Origin: Planococcus sp. MB-3u-03
GTDB lineage: Bacteria > Bacillota > Bacilli > Bacillales_A > Planococcaceae
Length of the DNA stretch: 64,000 nt
Reading direction: 5' to 3'
Assembly: GCF_002833405.1 (NCBI RefSeq)
Contig: NZ_CP025135.1
Span: forward strand, 2,709,501 to 2,773,500
Within the stretch, counting starts at the first letter, position 1, and each line of letters opens with the position of its first letter. Both the position numbers and the translations under genes were made by a program. Below are positions 17,604 through 26,606 of this stretch, piece after piece. The notes under the pieces were generated by a model. That model did not search any database and was not told the origin of the DNA. It was given only the letters and a program-made list of their open reading frames with translations.

Positions 17604-18623
17604 TTATGCTAATACATGGCTTTTGGCATTCACCGTTTTCTGCAATTGAGCCTGTACGTGATGTGCCCATTTTTCGAATTCCACCAAGAAGCCGTCATGG
17701 CCAAAATCTGTTTCAATTTTCTCCCATTTCGCATTGGGCTGATTTTCGACCCAAGGAATCATCAATTCTCCTGGATACAATAAATCGTGGCTATAGGAGA
17801 TCGATAACAGCTCGGCGGCTAATTCCACTTCTTCCACATCGTGTGTATTCATGGCTTTCAGCAAAACGAGATAGCTATTCGGGTCAAAACGCCCTGCCAA
17901 TTTACGCCCCTGGTAATCCAAATAGGATTGAACTTCAAATTCTTCTCCGCAGCGTGCACGGCCGAAGCGACCATTGAATAACTGGCTGCTCCGATACGTC
18001 ACCATGCCGGCCATGCGGGCGATTTCAAATCCTTTCAGCCTGGTTTCCGGGTGATAATTACCTGACTGGAACTCGGGATCGTTTTCGATCGCCTGGATGC
18101 CGATATGATTGAACGCCACACCATAATCTCCGTAATATGGCGTTACGGCGAGCGTAATTGCCGTATCCAGAAACTCAGGGTACAGGCTCGCCCATTCCAA
18201 GGCTTTCATGCCGCCGAGAGAACCGCCGATCACCGCTGCCAAATGGTTGATGCCTAGCAGCTCCAAGGCTTTCCGCTCCGCTCTCACCATATCCCGGATG
18301 GTCAGTTCAGGAAATGACGCTCGGTAAGGTTCACCGGTTTCCGGGTTGATCGAAAGCGGGCCGGTCGAACCGCTGCAGCCGCCGAGTACATTGAAAGTGA
18401 TGACTTGGAACTGCCCGGTATCCACCGCTTTTCCTGGGCCGATCAGCCCTGCCCACCAGCCGGGTTGATCTGCAGTTCCCACTGCATATTGATCGCCCGT
18501 CAGCGCGTGGCAAACCAGAATCGCCGGTGCAGAACTTTCTCCGACGCGTTCATACGCCAATTCCACTTCGGGCAATAGTTGATCCGATTCAAGTTTCAGC
18601 TGGCCGATGGATACTGTCGTCAT
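17604..18623 (-). CDS. metX: homoserine O-acetyltransferase
   Basis: A 339-residue alpha/beta hydrolase of the MetX family. It has the nucleophile elbow GGSLGG (Ser135), GPLSINPETGEPY, and the late Asp/His pair in SHDLLYPGE and GHDGFLVE. It acylates homoserine with acetyl-CoA, the first committed step of the sulfhydrylation route to methionine. It follows metY by 12 bases and shares its S-box riboswitch. Some MetX proteins use succinyl-CoA, so acyl specificity is inferred. Confidence 0.92.
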   Translation of the reverse strand: MTTVSIGQLKLESDQLLPEVELAYERVGESSAPAILVCHALTGDQYAVGTADQPGWWAGLIGPGKAVDTGQFQVITFNVLGGCSGSTGPLSINPETGEPYRASFPELTIRDMVRAERKALELLGINHLAAVIGGSLGGMKALEWASLYPEFLDTAITLAVTPYYGDYGVAFNHIGIQAIENDPEFQSGNYHPETRLKGFEIARMAGMVTYRSSQLFNGRFGRARCGEEFEVQSYLDYQGRKLAGRFDPNSYLVLLKAMNTHDVEEVELAAELLSISYSHDLLYPGELMIPWVENQPNAKWEKIETDFGHDGFLVEFEKWAHHVQAQLQKTVNAKSHVLA

Positions 18624-18635
18624 CCGAATCCCTCC

Positions 18636-19925
18636 TTACGCGTTCTCGAGTACTGCTACTTGGATCGCTTGCTCCAAATCAGCGATTAAATCTTCGTGGT
18701 TTTCCAATCCTACAGACAAACGGATCAACTCTTCCGTTACACCGCTGTTTTTCAACTCTTCTGCTGTCAATTGCTGGTGTGTCGTGGACGCCGGATGGAT
18801 GATCAATGATTTGGCATCGCCGACATTCGCCACGTGCGACCATAAATTAACGCCATCAATCACTTTGCGGCCGGCTTCCCGTCCGCCTTTGATGCCGAAG
18901 TTGACGATCGAACCATAGCTGTCTTTCAAATATTTATCAGCAAGTGTTTTGGATGGATGTCCTTCAAGGCCAAGGTAATTGACCCACTCGACTTGCGGAT
19001 GGTCTTTCAAATATTCCGCGACTTTTTGTGCATTCGTCGCGTGGCGTGGAATCCGTAGATGCAAAGTTTCAAGTCCCTGAAGCAGTGCATGGGCGCTGTC
19101 CGCACTGAGCGATGGACCGAAATCGCGCAACAGCTGGACGCGTAATTTCGTCGCGAATGCCGCTTCCGGTACATCGATTCCGAAACGGATGCCGTGGTAG
19201 GATTCATCCGGCTCCGTGTAATTCGGAAAGCGCGGGTTGTCCCAGTTAAAGCGTCCGGCGTCGACCGCTACCCCGCCGATTGTCGTCCCGTGGCCGCCGA
19301 TCCATTTCGTGGCGGAATGGATGACCACGTCTGCACCGAATTCGATCGGGTTGCTGACGAAAGGCGACGCGAATGTATTATCGATCAAAAGCGGTACGCC
19401 ATTTTCATGTGCGATATTGGCTACTTTCTCGACGTCGAACACGTTCAAACTTGGATTTCCGATAATTTCACCGAACAAGGCTTTCGTTTTGTCCGTGATC
19501 GCTGCACGGAAATTTTCAGGGTCGGTGGCATCGACGAATTTTACGTTAATGCCATAGCGCGGTAATGTGTTGGCAAATAGATTATAAGTTCCTCCATATA
19601 AATTGCTGTCGGCAACAATTTCATCTCCCGCTTCAGCAATATTCAACACTGAGAATGCAATGGCTGCCATTCCTGAAGACAAAGCTACTGCAGCAGTGCC
19701 GCCTTCAAGAAGTGCGACGCGCTGTTCAAACACATCGACTGTCGGATTCATGATGCGTGAGTAGATATTGCCCGCTTCTTTCAAGCCGAATAGGTTTTGT
19801 GCGTGTTCGGTATCTTTGAATACATAAGAAGTCGTTTTATGGACCGGTACGCCGCGAGCGCCTGTTACTGGATCCGGTTCTTGGCCGCCGTGTAATAGAA
19901 GAGTTTCTGGTTTAAAGTTTGTCAT
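18636..19925 (-). CDS. metY: O-acetylhomoserine sulfhydrylase (PLP enzyme)
   Basis: About 429 residues of the Cys/Met metabolism PLP family: YSRIMNPTVDVFE, ALSSGMAAI, and the PLP lysine in HSATKWIGGHG. The insertion pattern fits MetY/Met17, which makes homocysteine or methionine from O-acetylhomoserine and sulfide or methanethiol. ATG 19925 follows CAGGAGG; a longer in-frame start at 20009 falls in the riboswitch terminator and was rejected. It pairs with metX in an operon controlled by an S-box. Confidence 0.93.
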   Translation of the reverse strand: MTNFKPETLLLHGGQEPDPVTGARGVPVHKTTSYVFKDTEHAQNLFGLKEAGNIYSRIMNPTVDVFEQRVALLEGGTAAVALSSGMAAIAFSVLNIAEAGDEIVADSNLYGGTYNLFANTLPRYGINVKFVDATDPENFRAAITDKTKALFGEIIGNPSLNVFDVEKVANIAHENGVPLLIDNTFASPFVSNPIEFGADVVIHSATKWIGGHGTTIGGVAVDAGRFNWDNPRFPNYTEPDESYHGIRFGIDVPEAAFATKLRVQLLRDFGPSLSADSAHALLQGLETLHLRIPRHATNAQKVAEYLKDHPQVEWVNYLGLEGHPSKTLADKYLKDSYGSIVNFGIKGGREAGRKVIDGVNLWSHVANVGDAKSLIIHPASTTHQQLTAEELKNSGVTEELIRLSVGLENHEDLIADLEQAIQVAVLENA

Positions 19926-19973
19926 TGTCAATTCCTCCTGTTTTCTGATAGTTTTTTCGGTTTGAGGAGGACA

Positions 19974-20003
19974 CAAAAAGACCCTCTTCAGAAAGAAGAG
20001 GGC
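19974..20003 (-). terminator. S-box terminator before metY
   Basis: On the minus strand GCCCTCTTC-tttct-GAAGAGGGT is followed by CTTTTTG. It lies between the aptamer and the metY ribosome site and is the expression platform. Confidence 0.88.
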
Positions 20004-20024
20004 CGTCATATGCGGATTTGCCTC

Positions 20025-20138
20025 CTCTTATCTTTCAGCGACGCAAATGCGCGCTGTAGGATTTAGCACCTTTCCAGACATGAGCCTGTTGGTTGCCGGG
20101 CATCGTAGGGCCTATTCCTCCGCCTCTCGTGATAAGAG
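20025..20138 (-). ncRNA. SAM-I (S-box) riboswitch for metYX
   Basis: On the minus strand the P1 pair CTCTTATC/GATAAGAG encloses the conserved S-box elements: AGAGGCGGAGG, GGCCCTACGATGCCCGGCAA, and GGTGCTAAATCC. S-adenosylmethionine binding stabilises the aptamer and favours the downstream terminator, shutting off metY-metX. Confidence 0.96.
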
Positions 20139-20164
20139 TATTCAGTTATTTTTGCTTGTTGAAA

Positions 20165-20194
20165 AGTATAGTGGACAGCCTCGGCTAAAGTCAA
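20165..20194 (-). promoter_or_regulatory. promoter of the metYX S-box transcript
   Basis: TTGACT (20189-20194) and TATACT (20165-20170) on the minus strand are 18 bases apart and lie about 27 bases before the aptamer. Confidence 0.7.
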
Positions 20195-20258
20195 GCATAT
20201 TTTCTAAAAATTTTAACTACTATAAATAACTTATCTTCCAAAAATTACATGAAAGCTA

Positions 20259-20286
20259 TTGACTTTTCGCTATTTCGAAATAGAGT
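20259..20286 (+). promoter_or_regulatory. promoter of the metNIQ S-box transcript
   Basis: TTGACT (20259-20264) and TAGAGT (20281-20286) are 16 bases apart and lie 32 bases before the second aptamer. A perfect palindrome TATTTCGAAATA covers 20271-20282. Confidence 0.55.
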
Positions 20287-20318
20287 AGGAATCAATGAAT
20301 TGAATAGCTTACATCACT

Positions 20319-20431
20319 TTCTTATCCAGAGAAATCGAGGGACAGGCCCTATGACGTTTCGGCAGCAGATTCGCAAACCAGCGAAAACTGTGCTAATTCC
20401 TGCAAATGCTTCGGCATTTGGAAGATGAGAA
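20319..20431 (+). ncRNA. SAM-I (S-box) riboswitch for metNIQ
   Basis: P1 strands TTCTTATC and GATGAGAA flank AGAAATCGAGGGA, GGCCCTATGACGTTTCGGCA and CTGTGCTAATTCC. The conserved S-box core is intact. It controls the methionine ABC transporter through the terminator at 20453. Confidence 0.94.
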
Positions 20432-20452
20432 TGAGATGGTTTCATACTTTGG

Positions 20453-20494
20453 AGCCCTCTTTTTTCTTGCGCATAAGAAAAAAGAGGGCTTTTT
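20453..20494 (+). terminator. S-box terminator before metN
   Basis: AGCCCTCTTTTTTCTT pairs with AAGAAAAAAGAGGGCT around a short loop, followed by TTTTG. Confidence 0.9.
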
Positions 20495-20563
20495 GTTGTT
20501 ATTTCAAGAAAGTGTTCGTTCGCACTCATTCGAATCGTTATTTGCAGCCACAGGAGGGACACC

Positions 20564-21595
20564 ATGATTCAATTTGAAGCAGTCAAGAAAACTTACGTAT
20601 CCGGCAAGCAGCAAGTCCATGCACTCAATGGCATCGATTTGACCGTCGAGACCGGCGAAATTTACGGCGTCATCGGATTTAGCGGCGCGGGGAAAAGCTC
20701 ATTGATCCGCACGGTGAATTTGCTCGAGCGGCCGTCGCAAGGACGCGTGCTCATCCACGGAGAAGATATTTCCACTTTAAGCGCACGCAAAATCCGCGAT
20801 ACGCGAAAAGACATCGGCATGATCTTCCAGCATTTCAATTTGCTGAACTCCAAAACAGTGCACCATAATATCGCGATGCCGCTGCTCCTGGCCAAGACCC
20901 CAAAAGCGGAAGTCGACCGGAAAGTGGCGGAACTTTTGGATTTTGTCGGGCTTGCCGACCAAGCGAAAAAATACCCGGATCAATTGTCCGGCGGGCAAAA
21001 GCAGCGCATTGGCATTGCGAGAGCACTCGCAACGAACCCTTCGATATTGCTGTGCGATGAAGCAACCTCAGCACTCGACCCGCAGACGACTCAGTCCATA
21101 CTGGATCTACTGCGCCGCATCAACCAGGAATACAATATCACCATCTTACTCATCACTCACGAAATGGGCGTTATCAGGGAAATTTGCGACAAAGTGGCCG
21201 TGCTTGAAGAAGGCCGCGTCATCGAGCAAGGCAGCGTGTTTGAAGTGTTCACCAATCCTCAGCACGCGACGACAAAGCGTTTCGTCCGTTCTGTCATGAA
21301 CGACGAATTGCCGGATTCGCTGCTTGAGCAGATCCGTTATAACGACGGCACCCGGCCAATATACCGTGTGCAGTTTACCGGGAATTCAGTCGGCCAACCA
21401 TTCATGTCAAGAGTATCGCGTGAATTCCAGCTCGATTTGAATGTGCTGTTCGGTAACATTACAGAACTCCAAGGCATTCCATACGGCAACTTGATTGTCG
21501 AGTTCGACGGCGCACCCGCAGAAATCGACCGGGCACTCGCCTCAATCCGAAACGACAATATTCAAGTAGAGGAGGTTCAGCAACATGCAGGTTGA
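20564..21595 (+). CDS. metN: methionine ABC transporter, ATP-binding protein
   Basis: A 343-residue ATPase. The Walker A motif is GFSGAGKSS (near 38-46), the ABC signature QLSGGQKQR, and Walker B ILLCDEATSALDP. A C-terminal NIL domain of about 75 residues (VQFTGNSVGQPFMSRVSREF onward) senses methionine in MetN proteins. It starts 70 bases after the S-box terminator with a CAGGAGGG ribosome site and overlaps metI by 11 bases. Confidence 0.95.
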   Translation: MIQFEAVKKTYVSGKQQVHALNGIDLTVETGEIYGVIGFSGAGKSSLIRTVNLLERPSQGRVLIHGEDISTLSARKIRDTRKDIGMIFQHFNLLNSKTVHHNIAMPLLLAKTPKAEVDRKVAELLDFVGLADQAKKYPDQLSGGQKQRIGIARALATNPSILLCDEATSALDPQTTQSILDLLRRINQEYNITILLITHEMGVIREICDKVAVLEEGRVIEQGSVFEVFTNPQHATTKRFVRSVMNDELPDSLLEQIRYNDGTRPIYRVQFTGNSVGQPFMSRVSREFQLDLNVLFGNITELQGIPYGNLIVEFDGAPAEIDRALASIRNDNIQVEEVQQHAG

Positions 21596-22235
21596 TCAAT
21601 CGCAAATTTTAGAAGCTTTATGGGAGACGCTTTACATGACGGGTGCATCATTCGTTTTCTCACTATTCATTGGCTTGCCGCTTGGCATCTTGCTGGTCGT
21701 CACGAGAAAGGGCCACCTGCTCGAAAATGAAGCCGTATTTAACGTATTGAACATCGTCATTAATATATTCCGCTCGGTTCCGTTCATCATCTTGATGGTC
21801 GCCATCATTCCATTGACGCGCGTCATTGTCGGCACATCGATCGGCACGGCCGCCGCCATCGTTCCATTGGTATTTTACGCAGGGCCGTATATCGCCCGCC
21901 TTATCGAAAACTCATTGCTTGAAGTCGATAAAGGCGTCATCGAAGCAGCCCAGGCGATGGGCGCTTCTCCCGGCCAGATCATTTTCCGCTTCCTTATCCC
22001 AGAAGCGCTCAGCTCCCTTGTCCTGGCATTGACCATCGCCATCGTCGGCTTGATCGGCGCATCCGCCATGGCCGGTGCGATCGGTGGCGGCGGACTCGGC
22101 GACTTGGCCATTACTTACGGCTATCAGCGCTTCGACACATTGGTCATGCTCTTGACTGTCGCCATTCTGGTCGTCCTTGTCCAAGGCGTCCAATCACTCG
22201 GCAACCTCATGTCCCGCAGAGTGCGCCGGAGCTAA
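21585..22235 (+). CDS. metI: methionine ABC transporter, permease
   Basis: A 216-residue permease with about five transmembrane helices and the EAA loop IEAAQAMGASPGQIIFRFLIPEA that contacts MetN. It belongs to the D-methionine transporter family. Its start overlaps the metN 3' end, a sign of translational coupling. The equivalent Bacillus subtilis gene is called metP. Confidence 0.94.
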   Translation: MQVDQSQILEALWETLYMTGASFVFSLFIGLPLGILLVVTRKGHLLENEAVFNVLNIVINIFRSVPFIILMVAIIPLTRVIVGTSIGTAAAIVPLVFYAGPYIARLIENSLLEVDKGVIEAAQAMGASPGQIIFRFLIPEALSSLVLALTIAIVGLIGASAMAGAIGGGGLGDLAITYGYQRFDTLVMLLTVAILVVLVQGVQSLGNLMSRRVRRS

Positions 22236-22324
22236 GTTCTTTTATGCACGTCAATCAAATTCAATAAAGCGATTTATTTATTCATCAGCACCACTACTTT
22301 AAAAACACATTGGAGGATTTCATC

Positions 22325-23158
22325 ATGAAAAAAATTACAGCTCTTTTAGCAACAGCAGGCGTAGCCGCTCTTCTCACCGCGTGCGGAGATGATAGCTCAG
22401 CTGGAGAAACGACGAAAGTGACACTAGGCATCAGCGGATCGGACACGACGATCTGGGATTATGTCGGCGACAAAGCCGCTAAAGAAGGCATCGAGCTCGA
22501 TATCATCACCTTCTCGGATTATGTTGCGCCGAACTTGGCACTCGCTGAAGGCGAACTTGACTTGAATGCTTTCCAGACCATCTCTTATTTCGATGAGTTT
22601 GTCGAAGAGCATAATGTCGACATCGTGCCGATCGGCTCTACCGTCATTGCACCGATGGGCTTGTATTCCGATAAATATGAATCGATCGAAGAACTTCCCG
22701 AAGGCGCACAAATCGCAATGCCGAACGAAGCGACCAACATGGGCCGTGCATTGCTCCTGCTCGATGAATCCGGGCTCATCACGTTATCCGACGATGCCGG
22801 GTTGACCGGAACGGAAGAAGACATCATCGACAACCCGAAAAATATCGAAGTTGTCCCGATGACTTCCGCCCATACGCCTCGCGCTATGGCTGACGTCGCT
22901 GCTTCCATCGTCAATAACGGCATCGCAGTCGACGCAGGCTTGAACCCGACAGAAGATCCGATTGCCCGTGAAAGCGATACGGCAAAACCTTATATCAACC
23001 TGATCGCCGCACAAGCTGGCGAAGAAGATAACGAAGCGTATCAGCGCATCGTCGAATTGTACCAGGAAGAAGATACAGCTGAGTTTGTCATCGAGCATAC
23101 AGAAGGCGCTCAAATCCCGACTTTCGTTTCAGTTGAAGAATTAGTCGACTACAAATAA
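22325..23158 (+). CDS. metQ: methionine-binding lipoprotein
   Basis: A 277-residue lipoprotein of the NlpA/MetQ family. The signal peptide ends in the lipobox LLTAC (Cys20). Conserved NlpA segments include LNAFQTISYF, IAMPNEATNMGRAL and the late GAQIPTF. The ATG at 22325, after TTGGAGG, is preferred to an in-frame start five codons upstream. It captures methionine outside the cell for MetNI. Confidence 0.93.
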   Translation: MKKITALLATAGVAALLTACGDDSSAGETTKVTLGISGSDTTIWDYVGDKAAKEGIELDIITFSDYVAPNLALAEGELDLNAFQTISYFDEFVEEHNVDIVPIGSTVIAPMGLYSDKYESIEELPEGAQIAMPNEATNMGRALLLLDESGLITLSDDAGLTGTEEDIIDNPKNIEVVPMTSAHTPRAMADVAASIVNNGIAVDAGLNPTEDPIARESDTAKPYINLIAAQAGEEDNEAYQRIVELYQEEDTAEFVIEHTEGAQIPTFVSVEELVDYK

Positions 23159-23222
23159 ATAAACGAACGAACTGCAGTTGCATGCCGTTAAAAAAAGAAA
23201 TTTCATTTGAGGGGGACGATCA

Positions 23223-24420
23223 CATGACCATCATTAGCGAAGCGCGAGACAATTACGGAATCGATCGACAAGAACCGTGCACAGTATTTACGCATCAGCC
23301 ATGCCATCCATGAAAATCCGGAAATCGGCAACGAAGAAGTGTTCGCGAGCGGACTGTTGACCGGATTGCTTGAAGAAGCGGGATTCCAGGTTGAATACGG
23401 TGTCGCTGGCCACCACACCGCTTTTACGCAGTCCGCGACAGCCAAAGCCTGGACCGACCGTCGCGTTTCTTGCTGAATACGACGCCTTGCCGGGCATCGG
23501 GCATGCATGTGGGCACAATATTATCGGCACGACCAGTGTTGCAGCCGCGATTGCGCTCAGTAAAACCTTGAATTGACCGGCGGGCGCGTCGTCGTCCTCG
23601 GCACCCCGCTGAAGAAGGCGGGCCGAATGGCAGCGCGAAAGGAAGTTTCGTCAAACACGGACTTCTCGAAAAATCGATGCCGCATTGATGCTTCACCCGT
23701 CTGGAAACTCGGCGGTTACAGGCCCTTCGCTCGCCGTCGACCCGCTGAGTTTTCATTTCTACGGCAAGCCGGCCCATGCTGCCGGGTCTCCTGAAAAAGG
23801 CATCAATGCACTCGATGCCGTGCTTCAATTGTTCAACGGCATCAATGCCCTTCGCCAACAATTACCGGATGATGCACGGGTGCATGGCATCATCACGCAC
23901 GGAGGCGACGCGCCGAATATCATTCCGGAATACGCCTCTGCCCGCTTCTACATCCGCGGAGATTCTTGGAAAAGACCGCCGAGACGGCGAAAAAGTGCGT
24001 GCCATCGCTGAAGGCGCTGCCCTTGCAACAGGTGCCCGTGTCGAAATCGAACGTTTCCAGAATGAAGTGAAGGATCTTGTTGTCACGCCTGAGCTCGATG
24101 AAATCCTAAAAGCCGAACTTGAAACACTAGGCGACACAGTAGCCGCTTCGCGCATTTCCGGGCTCGGTTCGACCGATGCCGGCAATATCAGCTATGAAGT
24201 GCCGACTGCCCACGGCTATATCAAAATCGGACCCGAAAGCCTCATTGCCCATACCGAAGAATTCCGGGAAGCCGCCCGTTCGAAAGCAGGCGATGAAGCC
24301 TTGATCAAAGGCGCCAAAGCATTGGCGCAAACAGGTTACCGTTTGCTGACTGAACACGCGTTATTGGCGCAAGTCAAGCAAGCCCATATCCGGTCACTTG
24401 CCACCAAACAACAAGATTAA
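23223..24420 (+). pseudogene. M20 family amidohydrolase, multiple frameshifts
   Basis: Reading across frames gives a nearly complete M20 metallopeptidase: LAEYDALPGIGHACGHNIIGT (metal ligands), ALMLHPSGNSAVTGPS, a dimerisation domain (FHFYGKPAHAAGSPEKG), and an intact C-terminal third (VRAIAEGAALATGARVEIER onward). At least six single-base losses interrupt it between about 23240 and 23985, near CGCGAGACA, TTTACGCAG, the GAATTG and CACCCCGC segments, and GATTCTTGG. An ATG at 23223 with GAGGGGG upstream starts it. Position after metNIQ suggests release of methionine or cysteine from N-acyl or conjugated forms. Either a true pseudogene or a poorly sequenced stretch. Confidence 0.8.
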
Positions 24421-24446
24421 AACCAGCGCCCCTGCGCTGGTTTTTA
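24421..24446 (+). terminator. terminator of the metNIQ operon
   Basis: AACCAGCGC-ccct-GCGCTGGTT followed by TTT, directly after the M20 reading frame. Confidence 0.88.
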
Positions 24447-24540
24447 GAGGTGTTAAGGAAGTCATAGCTTTTCATTTACAAATTATTTAATATCCTAGTT
24501 AATTCTAATGAAAATAAAAGCGAGTTGAATAAATAATTAT

Positions 24541-24662
24541 TCGACGCTAGTGGAGTGCAAGCCGGCGACTCCTTCGGGACCAGCGCGAGCCGAAGACCCT
24601 GCAGGAGCGTCAGCGACGAAGCGGCTGAGGCCGTGCCCGCGGAAAGCGTCCGGCTGGAACGT
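24541..24662. repeat. GC-rich dispersed intergenic repeat of Bacillales type
   Basis: A sharply bounded GC-rich block in AT-rich surroundings, containing GGAGTGCAAGCCGGCGACTCC, GACCAGCGCGAGCCGAAGAC, CCTGCAGGAGCG and GGCCGTGCCCGCGGAAAGCG. I recognise this as an intergenic element seen many times in Planococcaceae and Bacillaceae genomes (from memory). GCCGG near its start can pair with CCGGC at its end, so it may fold. An open frame passes through it into pepT, but this is likely fortuitous. Confidence 0.65.
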
Positions 24663-24743
24663 AACTTGAAAGGCTTTCGAGGTTTTCTATGTATTTCGAA
24701 TTTCGTGTTAAAATGTAGTCATACATACATAGGAGGCTCTACC

Positions 24744-25961
24744 ATGATCGAAAACTTGATCGAACGCCTGATTCGCTACGCCAAAATCGACACGCAATCC
24801 GATTTCGAAAATGACGCAACTCCCTCTACACCGGGGCAATGGGATTTACTCGCTGAATTGGAAAAAGAAATGAAGAACATCGGCTTGGAGGAAGTCGAAG
24901 TGGACGACCACGGCTATTTATTCGGCACTTTGCCGGCGAACCCTGCAGAACCGCGACCTGACATCTGCTTTCTGGCACATGTCGACACGGCGACCGACTT
25001 CACCGGAAAAGGCGTCAACCCGCAGCGTATCGAATAGTACGACGGGAAAGACATTTCATTAAACGACAAAGTGACGATGAAAACGGGCGATTTCCCGGCC
25101 TTGCAGAATTACGTCGGCCATACTTTGATCACGACAGACGGCACGACTTTGCTCGGTGCCGACAATAAAGCAGGAATAGCCGAAATCATGACCGCGATGG
25201 AACATTTGATCGAACACCCTGAAATTGAGCACGGCAAAATCCGTGTCGGTTTCACGCCGGATGAGGAAATCGGCCGCGGCCCGCATAAATTCGATGTCGA
25301 CCGTTTCGGCGCAGACTACGCGTATACGATGGACGGTGGGCCGCTTGGCGAGCTTCAATACGAGAGCTTTAATGCCGCGAGCGCGAAATTGACAGTCCAC
25401 GGAACCAGCGTCCACCCCGGTTCCGCCAAAGACAAGATGGTCAACGCCATTACGGTCGCGACGCGCTTCCAGGCTGAAATGCCATCTGATGAAGTTCCTG
25501 AGAAAACGGAAGGCTACGAAGGCTTTATCCATTTGAACAACTTCAATGGTTCCGTCGAACAAGCAGTGCTTCAGTACATTGTGCGCGATTTCGATAAAGA
25601 CAAATTCGAAGCAAAAAAACGCCATATGGAGCAAGTGGCGGCCGCATTGCAAAAAGAATTCGGGGAAGAAGCGATCGAACTCGAGCTCGAAGACCAATAC
25701 TATAATATGCGCGAGAAAATCGAACCGGTAATGGAAATCGTCGATCAGGCCGAACAAGCGATGAAGACATTGGGGCTTTCTCCAGACATCATCCCTGTAC
25801 GCGGTGGCACGGACGGATCCCAGTTATCTTATATGGGCTTGCCGACACCGAACATCTTCACAGGTGGCGAAAACTATCACGGCAAATTCGAGTTCATCTC
25901 CGCTGAAAACATGGAAAAAGCGACTCAAGTGATTGTGGAAGTTGCAAAAATCGCCAAATAA
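24744..25961 (+). pseudogene. pepT: peptidase T with an in-frame amber codon
   Basis: A 405-codon tripeptidase gene of the M20B family, broken only by TAG at 25035-25037 (codon 98) with no frame change. Upstream it has [19 protein letters not shown]; downstream [32 protein letters not shown] (metal site), [10 protein letters not shown], and [19 protein letters not shown]. The ATG follows ATAGGAGG. A truncated 97-residue product would be inactive; a restart at 25071 would lack the first metal ligand. A sequencing error, a recent nonsense mutation or readthrough are all possible. Confidence 0.88.
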
Positions 25962-26012
25962 CCGGGTTCCCCTATCCATTTCCCGGGAAATTTTTTCAGT
26001 ACGATTCAACAC

Positions 26013-26046
26013 AAAAAAGCAGCGGCCTAATGCCGCTGCTCTTTTT
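26013..26046. terminator. bidirectional terminator
   Basis: AGCAGCGGC pairs with GCCGCTGCT, flanked by A6 and T5. It separates convergent pepT and the lipoprotein gene. Confidence 0.88.
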
Positions 26047-26061
26047 AGGTTTCATGCAGTT

Positions 26062-26559
26062 TTAGGATTGTGTCAACAGCGCATCAATTTTTTGGTCTTC
26101 ATCCAAATATTGTTCGAGCAGCTCTTCTAATTTCTCTTGCTCATCAATTTCGGTCAAATCCACTTCATACCAAGCTTGCAATTGCTCTCTCGTCAGTTGG
26201 TATTGTTCCACGTCTGCTCCTGTGTCGAAGTCAAATTGGACCCACTCCACATTGTCGATCAGCGTAAACAAATAAGTCGCATTATGTGCCGCTGTTTCCT
26301 TATCCGATAATGTTGCCTTTTCCCAATCGTAAGAGGCGGTGACTCCATAAGGCTGTTGTTTCGTCTCCAGTTCAAAGCCTGTAAAATGCTCTGCACCCGG
26401 CAGCCTGTTAAGGGTGTTGAGAACGGCACTGTTATTCCCGACTGCCGCCCCTTCATATTCGAAGAGGTCTGGTTCCTCTGCCGCAAGCAACGGGCTGCAT
26501 GCGCTCATAACGAACAGCGCGGTGGATAACAGCATAGCCGCAGCAAGTATTTTTCTCAA
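26062..26559 (-). CDS. DUF4825-like lipoprotein
   Basis: A 165-residue protein with a signal peptide and a lipobox ending at VMSAC (Cys21). The mature part starts acidic (EEPDLFEYEGAAVGNNSAV) and resembles DUF4825 proteins of Bacillales, some of which are linked to M56/BlaI systems. The start is a TTG at 26559 with GAGGAGG upstream. It follows lipA by 47 bases in the same direction and may share its transcript. Function unknown. Confidence 0.75.
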   Translation of the reverse strand: MRKILAAAMLLSTALFVMSACSPLLAAEEPDLFEYEGAAVGNNSAVLNTLNRLPGAEHFTGFELETKQQPYGVTASYDWEKATLSDKETAAHNATYLFTLIDNVEWVQFDFDTGADVEQYQLTREQLQAWYEVDLTEIDEQEKLEELLEQYLDEDQKIDALLTQS

Positions 26560-26606
26560 TTCAAGCCCTCCTCTAAGAAAGGTTTCTATAGACCCGCTCC
26601 GCTATT

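Noticed and set aside
24555..24743. In-frame GTG extension of pepT through the GC-rich repeat
   Set aside because: The ATG at 24744 has a strong ribosome site and matches the family N-terminus; the extension only translates the repeat.
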